A DNA stretch of 64,000 nucleotides from Terrisporobacter glycolicus ATCC 14880 = DSM 1288 (GTDB lineage: Bacteria; Bacillota; Clostridia; Peptostreptococcales; Peptostreptococcaceae). Under the pieces are notes generated by a model. It had not been told where the DNA came from, made no database searches, and was given only the letters and a program-made list of their open reading frames with translations. A program made the translations under genes and the position numbers. Below, one piece after another: positions 54,851 to 62,428 of this stretch. Numbering within the stretch: the stretch's first letter is position 1; each line of letters starts with the position of its first letter. The stretch covers positions 2,046,001-2,110,000 of the forward strand of contig NZ_CP117523.1 in NCBI RefSeq assembly GCF_036812735.1, read 5' to 3'.

Positions 54851-55585
54851 CTATACTACTTTAAGCTTTAAAAATTCTTTTGTTCTATCATGTTTAGGAC
54901 TATTTAAAATTTCTTTAGCATTTCCTTCTTCTACAATAACACCTTTATCCATAAATATAACTCTATCTGCAACTTCTTTTGCAAATTGAATCTCATGGGT
55001 AACAATTATCATTGTAAAGTGTTCTTTTGCAAGTTTTTTAATTACATCTAGAACCTCATAAACCCATTCAGGGTCCAAGGCTGATGTTGGTTCATCTAAT
55101 AATAACAAATCTGGTTTAGTAGCCATTGACCTTGCTATAGCTACCCTTTGTTGCTGACCTCCAGACAAAGTTGCTGGATATTGATTTAATCTATCTGCCA
55201 TTCCTACTTTTTCCAAATATTCTATTGCTAATTTTTTTGCTTCTTCTTTATTCATTTTTTTTACAGTAATCAAAGATTCAGTAACATTTTGTAGTACTGT
55301 TTTATTATTATAAAGATTATAGTTTTGAAAAATCATAGCTGAGTGTTTTCTCAACTCATGGATTTCTTTTTTTGTACAGTGCTCAGCATCTATTGATAAA
55401 TCACCTATGTTTATTATACCTTTATCTGGTTTATCTAAAAAATTAAGACATCTCAAAAAAGTAGATTTTCCTGTACCGGAAGATCCAATGATAGCTACAA
55501 CCTCTCCTTTTGAAACTTTCAAATCAATTCCTTTTAAAACTTCTAATCCTTCAAAACTTTTATGTATATTTTTAACTGTTATCAT
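54851..55585 (-). CDS. amino-acid ABC transporter ATPase
   Basis: 244 residues. Walker [10 protein letters not shown] (near residue 36), signature LSGGQQQR, Walker [13 protein letters not shown]. It belongs to the polar-amino-acid transporter family (GlnQ/TcyN type), with [11 protein letters not shown] (Q-loop). It drives the permease encoded upstream. AGGGAG precedes the ATG. Confidence 0.92.
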   Translation of the reverse strand: MITVKNIHKSFEGLEVLKGIDLKVSKGEVVAIIGSSGTGKSTFLRCLNFLDKPDKGIINIGDLSIDAEHCTKKEIHELRKHSAMIFQNYNLYNNKTVLQNVTESLITVKKMNKEEAKKLAIEYLEKVGMADRLNQYPATLSGGQQQRVAIARSMATKPDLLLLDEPTSALDPEWVYEVLDVIKKLAKEHFTMIIVTHEIQFAKEVADRVIFMDKGVIVEEGNAKEILNSPKHDRTKEFLKLKVV

Positions 55586-55616
55586 ATTTTTCTCCCTAAC
55601 ACATTTACTATTTCTT

Positions 55617-56279
55617 CTATTTATAACCCATAGACAATTTTTTCTCCAAAAAACTCTCTACACGTTCTAATACGAGAATAATAATCCAATATATTAACAT
55701 TAAAATCATATAAGACTCAAAATAATTAAATGTTACAGATGCTCTTAAATTTGCAGTTGCTGTAATTTCTATAACTCCTATGGTAAAAGCTACTGATGTT
55801 CCTTTTACTATATCTACTAAATTATTAAATAAAGATGGCAATGCCACTCTTGCTGCCTGAGGTAGTATGATTCTAAACATAGCTTGCATTGGCGTCATTC
55901 CATGAGCAATCGCAGCTTCTTTTTGTCCTAGTGGAACTGCTAATAAAGCTCCTCTTATTACTTCCTTCATATACGCAGCTGCGTTAAGAGTAAGACCTAT
56001 AACACATATGGTGAAAGCTGGTATTTCACGTAGTGAAGGAACAAATGATGGTATCCCAAAATATAACAAAAATAATTGAGGTATTAATGGAGTTCCTCTA
56101 AAAAAAGATACATACAAATTACAAATAGGTCTTAATATGGGAACTCTAAAATAATCAATTACTGCTATAACAACAGCAAGTATTAAAGCCGCAACAAAAG
56201 ATAGTACAGTTAATGATAAAGTAACTGGCAACGCTTCTGTAATTGCCTCTATTACTGATATTGAAAAATTAATATCCAT
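55617..56279 (-). CDS. amino-acid ABC transporter permease
   Basis: 220 residues, five membrane helices of the HisMQ/TcyM type. The conserved [21 protein letters not shown] near residue 60 and the cytoplasmic EAA loop [30 protein letters not shown] near 130 are present. Only one permease gene is in the operon, so it probably acts as a homodimer. GAGGAG precedes the ATG. Confidence 0.92.
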   Translation of the reverse strand: MDINFSISVIEAITEALPVTLSLTVLSFVAALILAVVIAVIDYFRVPILRPICNLYVSFFRGTPLIPQLFLLYFGIPSFVPSLREIPAFTICVIGLTLNAAAYMKEVIRGALLAVPLGQKEAAIAHGMTPMQAMFRIILPQAARVALPSLFNNLVDIVKGTSVAFTIGVIEITATANLRASVTFNYFESYMILMLIYWIIILVLERVESFLEKKLSMGYK

Positions 56280-56303
56280 ATTATATATCTCCTCAACTTA
56301 ATA

Positions 56304-57116
56304 CTATTTTGCTGGTTTTTTTGATATATCCATTGAAAACCATTTTTGCGATAATTCTTTTAATGTACCATCGTCTTTCATTTCTTTAATTGCTTTTGAA
56401 ACAACTTTATTAAGTTCTTCCCCTCTTTCAGTTTTTGTGAAAGGATATGCATTTGTTTCTAAAATATTTGTTTTACCAAGTATTTTTAAATTGTCTACTT
56501 CTTTTACAGTTAAGTTACAAGAAGTTTCAGCACGTGGCCATAAATCACATCTTCCAAGTGCCACATCTTGTACAGACATACCATCATAATATGTTCTTTT
56601 TAATTTAACTCCATATTCTTTATCTATTGCATCAACTATAGTTTCATCACTTGTATTTGTTTCACATGATATTGACATTCCACTTTTTAAATCATCCATG
56701 CTTTTTAATTTTTCATTATCTTTAGCAGCTAATAAACAATAAACATTATATGCATATGGTTCTGAGAAGTTGTATTTTTCTTCTCTCTCAGGTGAAATTG
56801 ATATTTGCTCTCCAACTGAATCTAATCTTCCATCTTGTAGCATTGCCCACATTCCATCCCATTCCATAACTTTATATTCTATTTTATAACCAGTTCTTTT
56901 TCCTATTTCATTCCATACATCATAATCATAACCAGTTAACTTACAATCAACCCCTGATTGGATCCATCCAGGAGTTGTTGCTTCACACCCAACCTTAATA
57001 ACCTTTTCTGATCCCTCGTTGCTATTTTCTTTAGATTTTTCTTTTGAGCTACATCCTACTAACAGTCCTAGCATTGCTATGCTCAACACTAATAATTTTA
57101 AAATTCTTTTTTTCAT
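56304..57116 (-). CDS. amino-acid-binding lipoprotein, family 3
   Basis: 270 residues. Signal peptide and lipobox LLVGCSSKE (Cys 22), then the family-3 fold: GCEATTPGWIQ, GYDYDVWNEIGKRTGYKIEYKVMEWDGMWAMLQDGRLDSV, ISISPEREEKYNFSEPY, and MSIQD-type hinge. It collects the substrate for the operon. A binding protein, permease, ATPase, N-acetyltransferase and beta-lyase in one unit points to cystine or an S-conjugate, but the ligand is not proven. Confidence 0.9.
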   Translation of the reverse strand: MKKRILKLLVLSIAMLGLLVGCSSKEKSKENSNEGSEKVIKVGCEATTPGWIQSGVDCKLTGYDYDVWNEIGKRTGYKIEYKVMEWDGMWAMLQDGRLDSVGEQISISPEREEKYNFSEPYAYNVYCLLAAKDNEKLKSMDDLKSGMSISCETNTSDETIVDAIDKEYGVKLKRTYYDGMSVQDVALGRCDLWPRAETSCNLTVKEVDNLKILGKTNILETNAYPFTKTERGEELNKVVSKAIKEMKDDGTLKELSQKWFSMDISKKPAK

Positions 57117-57302
57117 TTTCTAATTCCCCCTCTGTTTTTAAGTCATTTTTTTACAGTTTATTACAAAAATGTATATATTTTTCATTTTTGCCTGCCAATT
57201 TAGTATATCTAAGTCAAATACATATTGTCCAATTGATTATATTAATAAATAATTACTATATATTTATTAAATCTATCTTTAATTTCATTATTTAAATAAA
57301 AT

Positions 57303-57334
57303 AAAAAAGCCTAAGCTTTTGCCTAGACTTTTTT
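57303..57334 (-). terminator. terminator after the MASE-type kinase gene
   Basis: AAAAAAGCCTAAGC and GCCTAGACTTTTTT pair around TTTT, just past the 57342 stop. Confidence 0.85.
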
Positions 57335-57341
57335 ATTTTAT

Positions 57342-59645
57342 CTAATAAACATCTGATAATTCTAAAGTTATTCTTTCTTTATCTACATCATAATCTGCTA
57401 ATCCTTCTTCTAGTTTTATATTTGGAATTTCTATTGTAAATTCGCTACCTATATTTTCACTACTTTCAATATGTATATTCCCTTCTAATAAGTCCACTAA
57501 TGATTTGACTATATTAAGACCTATGCCACTACCTTCATTTTCTCTTTTTATAGTTTTGTCTACTCTAACAAACTTTTCAAAAATACTATCCAGCTTTTCT
57601 TTAGGGATACCAATTCCGTTGTCCTTTACTGTTATGTTAACATAATTATCATCAAAACTTAAATTTACAAATATCTCTCCACCACTTGGAGTATATTTAA
57701 TTGCGTTGGATAGAAGGTTTAACATTATTCTTTCCATATGTTCTGCGTCACATCTAATTATATGCTCTTCTTCATATGTATCAAATATAATTTCAATATT
57801 TTTTTGTTGAGCATATGTTACTACAGATAATGTAACATCTTCACATAGCCTAACTATATCATAATTATTGAACTTAGCATCTTTATAATTGGAGTCAAAC
57901 TTTGTTAAGTCAATTAAATTAGTAATCATTCTAAGCATTCTATAAAAATTTATTTTCAATCCGTCACTATGTTTTTTATATGCTAGTTTAAAATCATTAT
58001 CTTCCTTTTTTTCCAAATTTAAATCTAATATTTGTATAATTGAATAAAATATATTTAAAGGTGTTTTTAGCTCATGAGAAAGATTTGCAAAGAAATCAGT
58101 TTTTAGTTGTTGATAAACTTTCATTTTTTCATTTTCCTCTTTTAATAACTGCATCTCTTTTCTATAAGTAATATTTCTAGAAATAAGGATCCAACCTTCA
58201 TCATTAATAGGGGTTCCCAGTGTTTCAACCTCAATAATTTTATTATCCTTACATTTAAATTGTAATTCTTCAAATATTCTTTCATCTTTAAAATTATACT
58301 TATTATTATTTACTAAGATATTTCTTAATTTTAAACCTATTATCTCATCTTCTTCATATCCTAATAAATTACATGCCTTTTTATTTGCATACTTAATTCT
58401 TTGTTTTTTATCTATTATAATTATTAAGTCACCACTTTTTTCAGTTATAACATCAAATAATTTATTTTTTTCTTCTACCTCTTTCTTTAGTTTTATCATT
58501 TCCTTGTTATAATCAATTTGAGCAACGTATATTTCACCATACTCTTTACTTACTTGTGTTTTAATATCTAATAACATTTCATTATTGCAACCTTTGGAAA
58601 TTACACCTCTCCAGCTTTTACTATTCTTTAGTGATTCTTTTATAAGTAATTTATATTTTTGGTCAAAATTTTCGAATCTATTCTTGCAAACATCGCCCAA
58701 GTATTCAAATGATTTCATATTGTTTTCCTTAATTGCATATTGTCTTCTGGCTGTTTTATTTGCATAAATTACCTTCCAATCTTTATTTAAAAAGTACATT
58801 TCTATATTCTTAGATTGGTTATCTAATATATTATAAAATACATCTAAATCTTGTTTGTCTTTTAATTTATCTTTCATATTTCCATTACTAATAAATAATA
58901 ATCCTGTACTATATATAATTAACCCAAGATACATTATTATTAAAGCCAAAGTTGCATATTTGTTGTTTTCCATATTACTACTATAGTACATTACTGTTGA
59001 AACGTTTTTTACACATCTACTAAGTAAAAAAACTGTCCATAAAACATATAAATAATCCTTTGAAATTTTAAATCTTTTTAAATATATAACTGATACATAC
59101 AAATAAATTATGTTCGAAAAAAGAAATAGTATTTGTATATCATTATTTTGTATTATATTTTCAACATTAAAAAAACTTAACTCTATAAGTGATAATATAA
59201 AACAGATTAATATAACACATGTGGCAAAGGGAACCTTTTTTTTAATAATTTCATTTTTAAATTTTGTGTTGGGTGTTACAGTCATTAATATGAGTATTTT
59301 ATTAACAATGAATGAATTAAGCAATAAATTTTCGTCTTGAATATTAACCCAAATTGTTTGATTTGCAAAATGTAATAGAAATGATAAAATAAAGCAAATT
59401 AAATAGAAGATCATATCTTTATCTTTATTTTTATTTAATTTATAATAGTGTAATGATGAAACTATAGCTACAAAATACATAACTAGAGATATCACTGATG
59501 CTAAAGTAACTACATTTTCATTTTTCATATCAATGTTTAATGTTGCGTCATCCATTCCTAAAATCATAAAAAATATTATTAAGATTGCTATATATATAAT
59601 AAAATTAATAACAGTTGATTTACTTCTTCTTACATTGTAATTCAT
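57342..59645 (-). CDS. membrane-sensor histidine kinase (MASE3-like, two PAS, orphan)
   Basis: 767 residues. About eight membrane helices in residues 10-255, arranged like the MASE3/7TM sensor group; then PAS-like (about 265-385) and PAS (about 395-510) domains, HisKA with NLSHELKTPL near residue 530, HATPase with LLNLLSNAIKYTPSGGE, DNGIGIP and EGSGIGL. No receiver or partner regulator lies beside it. The HATPase region aligns strongly with the kinases at 8797 and 50923, down to NLIDLT and IIFDT-x-EE. GGAGGT precedes the ATG. Confidence 0.9.
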   Translation of the reverse strand: MNYNVRRSKSTVINFIIYIAILIIFFMILGMDDATLNIDMKNENVVTLASVISLVMYFVAIVSSLHYYKLNKNKDKDMIFYLICFILSFLLHFANQTIWVNIQDENLLLNSFIVNKILILMTVTPNTKFKNEIIKKKVPFATCVILICFILSLIELSFFNVENIIQNNDIQILFLFSNIIYLYVSVIYLKRFKISKDYLYVLWTVFLLSRCVKNVSTVMYYSSNMENNKYATLALIIMYLGLIIYSTGLLFISNGNMKDKLKDKQDLDVFYNILDNQSKNIEMYFLNKDWKVIYANKTARRQYAIKENNMKSFEYLGDVCKNRFENFDQKYKLLIKESLKNSKSWRGVISKGCNNEMLLDIKTQVSKEYGEIYVAQIDYNKEMIKLKKEVEEKNKLFDVITEKSGDLIIIIDKKQRIKYANKKACNLLGYEEDEIIGLKLRNILVNNNKYNFKDERIFEELQFKCKDNKIIEVETLGTPINDEGWILISRNITYRKEMQLLKEENEKMKVYQQLKTDFFANLSHELKTPLNIFYSIIQILDLNLEKKEDNDFKLAYKKHSDGLKINFYRMLRMITNLIDLTKFDSNYKDAKFNNYDIVRLCEDVTLSVVTYAQQKNIEIIFDTYEEEHIIRCDAEHMERIMLNLLSNAIKYTPSGGEIFVNLSFDDNYVNITVKDNGIGIPKEKLDSIFEKFVRVDKTIKRENEGSGIGLNIVKSLVDLLEGNIHIESSENIGSEFTIEIPNIKLEEGLADYDVDKERITLELSDVY

Positions 59646-59781
59646 ATATTACCTCCAAATAATTTCTTCATCTCATGTATATATTTTTGCTTTATACAAT
59701 TAATTTGCTTTTTATATGAATTTTCCTTCAAAAAATATAAATTTGTTAGAATTATCTTAACTTTTTTAGTCTATAAATACA

Positions 59782-59807
59782 AAAAAGCTCCCAAAAGAGA
59801 GCTTTTT
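59782..59807 (-). terminator. terminator after the alpha/beta hydrolase gene
   Basis: AAAAAGCTC and GAGCTTTTT form the stem, ten bases past the stop. Confidence 0.85.
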
Positions 59808-59817
59808 GTTTACATAA

Positions 59818-60732
59818 CTAAACAACATGTTCTTTAATAAACTGAATCGCCGACATAACAGATTTATATAACTTTCCGCTTATAAAGTTTTCCTTCATTT
59901 TGTTAGATAAAGTCTGAGATTTAAGTGGCATATATTTTAGCAAGAAATAAAGTTCTACAAAGCCAGCTTCCATTTCACTGTAGTTTTGGCAATATACTTC
60001 TGTTCCGCTGCTTTGTAGCATTTTTGCATATTTTTCACTTTCATAACTTAAATTATCTTCTTCTCCACAAATTATTATTGTCTTTGGCATACCTTTTAAT
60101 TCTTCCTGCGAAGCATAAATAGGCGATACAAAAGGATTTTTTAGTTCTGCCACGTCATTTACATATTTATCAGGAGTTATAAAATCCCCACATATATTTT
60201 TATTTATGCTTGTAGTTAAATCTAAATAAGGATAATTTAATATTTGTGTTTTTATATAATTAGTGTTGTTAGCTCTATCAAGAAGAGCTGCTGATGTGGC
60301 AAAATTAGCACCAATGCTACTTCCAAATATTATTACCTTATTTGTATTAAAATCAAGCTGTGATGCATTCTCCATAAAATAGCAAATCACATCATAAACA
60401 TCATTTATAGCACATGGAAACTTGCTTTTTCTAAAATTCTTATATGATATAGAAACTACATTACACTCAAACTCACTATGGATCATATGCCAAAATAAAT
60501 CGTCATAATAATAGTTGTCCGTAGTAAATTCACCACCATAAACTCCAAATATAATAGGTGCGTTTTTTTTCTTTGCTTTGTAATAAGTTACTTCTATTTT
60601 ATGTCCATTGAGAGGTAGATATATGGGTTTTCCACTTATACATATTGGTTCAGATTTCTTTGCTTTATTATTAGATATTTTTTTTATCTGTTCTTCCATT
60701 TCTTCATATACTGGGATTAGTTCTTGTTTCAT
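59818..60732 (-). CDS. alpha/beta-hydrolase-fold protein with altered catalytic residues
   Basis: 304 residues of the hormone-sensitive-lipase-type group. The nucleophile elbow GSSIGANFATSAA (Ser near 139) and the acid in GEEDNLSYES are kept. Two key sites differ: the oxyanion HGGG is YGGEF (near residue 70), and the last motif, usually with the catalytic His in front of GF, is MEAGFVELY, with Ala in that place. It may have lost hydrolase activity or use a different His. GAGGAGG precedes the ATG. A hairpin-bearing leader of about 340 bp is upstream. Confidence 0.8.
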   Translation of the reverse strand: MKQELIPVYEEMEEQIKKISNNKAKKSEPICISGKPIYLPLNGHKIEVTYYKAKKKNAPIIFGVYGGEFTTDNYYYDDLFWHMIHSEFECNVVSISYKNFRKSKFPCAINDVYDVICYFMENASQLDFNTNKVIIFGSSIGANFATSAALLDRANNTNYIKTQILNYPYLDLTTSINKNICGDFITPDKYVNDVAELKNPFVSPIYASQEELKGMPKTIIICGEEDNLSYESEKYAKMLQSSGTEVYCQNYSEMEAGFVELYFLLKYMPLKSQTLSNKMKENFISGKLYKSVMSAIQFIKEHVV

Positions 60733-60863
60733 TTTACTCCTCCTCTACTTCTATCTTTTTTACTGCAAGTTAATTATCTGCTGTATGTGTGTTTAAGTAT
60801 ATTAAACTACATTTACCTTAAATAATCCTTAAATAATTCTTAAGTTTGCATTTCCTTAGAAGT

Positions 60864-60927
60864 AAAAAGACCATAAAAGTTATTATAGCGTAGGGCTATC
60901 TATATACCTTCATGGCCTGCTTTTATG
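60864..60927 (-). promoter_or_regulatory. leader hairpin upstream of the alpha/beta hydrolase gene
   Basis: On the minus strand GGCCATGAAGG pairs with CTTTTATGGTC (60869-60917), with TATAG/CTATA inside, then TTTTTA: a terminator-like element. CATAAAAG just upstream can pair with CTTTTATG in the 3' arm, a competing antiterminator. The 5' arm contains GCCATGAAGGTATA, also found in the leader hairpin at 40688-40741. Confidence 0.4.
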
Positions 60928-61101
60928 TATGTTTATAGTTTTCAATCAATTATTCTTCATATTAATTAACTTCGATTTTTATTTATAAAACCCTTTTATT
61001 TGTTGTTAAATTCATATAAAAATTTCCATCATATGGACAGTATCTTAGTATATAAATTTAATCATTTAAAGAAATACTATACTTAAAAGGAGGTTATTAA
61101 A

Positions 61102-61536
61102 TTGAAAAAAATAAAATTTTTACTACTTAGCTTTTTCTTTTTTGTACTTATTTTTCCAGGTAATGCATTTGGTGAATCTTTAGATTTTACATCAAATCAT
61201 ATTGAAATAAAAAATGATGAAGCTCTGACAAATGAACATAGCTATCCTGTGCTTAGAGTTAGAAATAACACAGATATGGATTTAGATGTGACATATAGCT
61301 TCTATATAAAGGAGACTGATTCATCTCATTTCCATAATAGCTTTCTTGTTAAAGCAGGTGAAGAAAAAATCTTGAAGGTTCCAGAGCTATCTCATTTAGG
61401 TTCTACAAATAAGACTAGAACTATTTGGTTTAACTGGAGTGAGCCAGATGAATTAAAACCACTACAAAATCAAATAGAAACAATACCTTTTAAATCAAAG
61501 GACTCTCACGAAACACAACTTGGTTTTAATTATTAA
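61102..61536 (+). CDS. secreted protein of unknown function
   Basis: 144 residues starting at TTG (61102), with AAGGAGG eight nt upstream. A signal peptide (residues 1-24, FLLLSFFFFVLIFPGNAFG) is followed by a beta-rich domain with VLRVRNNTDMDLDVTYSFYIKETDSSHFHNSFLVKAG and IWFNWSEPDEL, resembling an immunoglobulin-like fold. I do not recognise a family. It has one Asn-His/His cluster (SSHFHN) that could bind metal. It is the only plus-strand gene in the last 40 kb. Confidence 0.75.
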   Translation: MKKIKFLLLSFFFFVLIFPGNAFGESLDFTSNHIEIKNDEALTNEHSYPVLRVRNNTDMDLDVTYSFYIKETDSSHFHNSFLVKAGEEKILKVPELSHLGSTNKTRTIWFNWSEPDELKPLQNQIETIPFKSKDSHETQLGFNY

Positions 61537-61543
61537 AAATAGA

Positions 61544-61567
61544 GGGTGTATCTTTTTTGATACACCC
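61544..61567. terminator. bidirectional terminator between the secreted protein and lipoprotein genes
   Basis: GGGTGTATC and GATACACCC pair around TTTTTT. An identical 24-base copy is at 62356. Confidence 0.9.
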
Positions 61568-61603
61568 TGATTCTTCTTTATTATTTTATATATATTTTTT
61601 ACT

Positions 61604-62203
61604 TTAATTGTAATTCCAGTCAAATCCACAATCTTTACAATATCCTTCTTTGTCATTTTTTATATTTAGGTTACTTTTTCCACAAGATGGACATATGCCT
61701 TTCTCTATATAATAAATATCTGGTTTTGGAAGAGGTTTATTTTCTTCTTTATCTTTGCTTTCATAGGCTTTTCCATCTGCTACACATTGTGTCCAACCGT
61801 TGTCAAAACCTTTAGCATATCCTCTGTCATAATCGTTTTTTATAGATCCGTTCCATTCATTGTCGTTTATTTGAGCTTTATAATAACCATCTTTGTATCC
61901 CTGTTTGTAGCCTTTGTCATATTCACTTTCTTCCTTTTTATTTGAAGTATCGCTTGTCTCTGTTTTTTTATTGTCACTTTCAGTATCTTTTTCTTCTTTT
62001 TTGATTTCTGGTTTTTGGCTTAGCCATTTTGTTTCTTTTCCACAATCTTTACAGTATTTGCTTTCTTCTTTTGATTCAGCTGCACATTCACTGCAATAGA
62101 CTGTTTTTTCTTCTTTTGATGTTTCTTCTGTTTTCACATTACTTTGTGCGCAACCTGTGCTTATACTTAATACTACTATTAACGCTAATATTAATTTTTT
62201 CAT
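61604..62203 (-). CDS. lipoprotein with two zinc-ribbon-like cysteine clusters
   Basis: 199 residues from the ATG at 62203 (GGGAG eight nt upstream). Signal peptide with lipobox-like ISTGCAQ (Cys about 18); then CSECAAESKEESKYCKDCG (about 37-55), a Lys/Glu/Asp-rich linker, a Gly-Tyr repeat YDKGYKQGYKDGYYKA...YDRGYAKGFDNGW (about 95-135), and CPSCGKSN...YCKDCG at the C-terminus. Two four-Cys ribbons in an extracytoplasmic lipoprotein are unusual, since such ribbons normally lie in the cytoplasm. Function unknown. Confidence 0.8.
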   Translation of the reverse strand: MKKLILALIVVLSISTGCAQSNVKTEETSKEEKTVYCSECAAESKEESKYCKDCGKETKWLSQKPEIKKEEKDTESDNKKTETSDTSNKKEESEYDKGYKQGYKDGYYKAQINDNEWNGSIKNDYDRGYAKGFDNGWTQCVADGKAYESKDKEENKPLPKPDIYYIEKGICPSCGKSNLNIKNDKEGYCKDCGFDWNYN

Positions 62204-62355
62204 GTCATACACTCCCTCATAATTTAAAGTACTCTTTTTACAAATTTATGTAATTATATAATAGCAGATTTTTTATAAAATACAAAATATGTATATAGTT
62301 ATTAATAAATTAATATAGAATTAAGTTAAAATAATAAACTTAGATAATGTTTAAG

Positions 62356-62379
62356 GGGTGTATCTTTTTTGATACACCC
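62356..62379 (-). terminator. terminator after the leucine-rich-repeat gene
   Basis: Same 24-base palindrome as at 61544; it lies 50 bp past the 62429 stop. Confidence 0.85.
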
Positions 62380-62428
62380 TTATAAGTGAAACTTTTGCAA
62401 TTATTTTCTAAATAACTTATCATATTTT

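Noticed and set aside
54402-56279. Mobile element explanation for the run of unrelated small operons
   Set aside because: No transposase, integrase, attachment repeat or tRNA flank was seen anywhere in the window.
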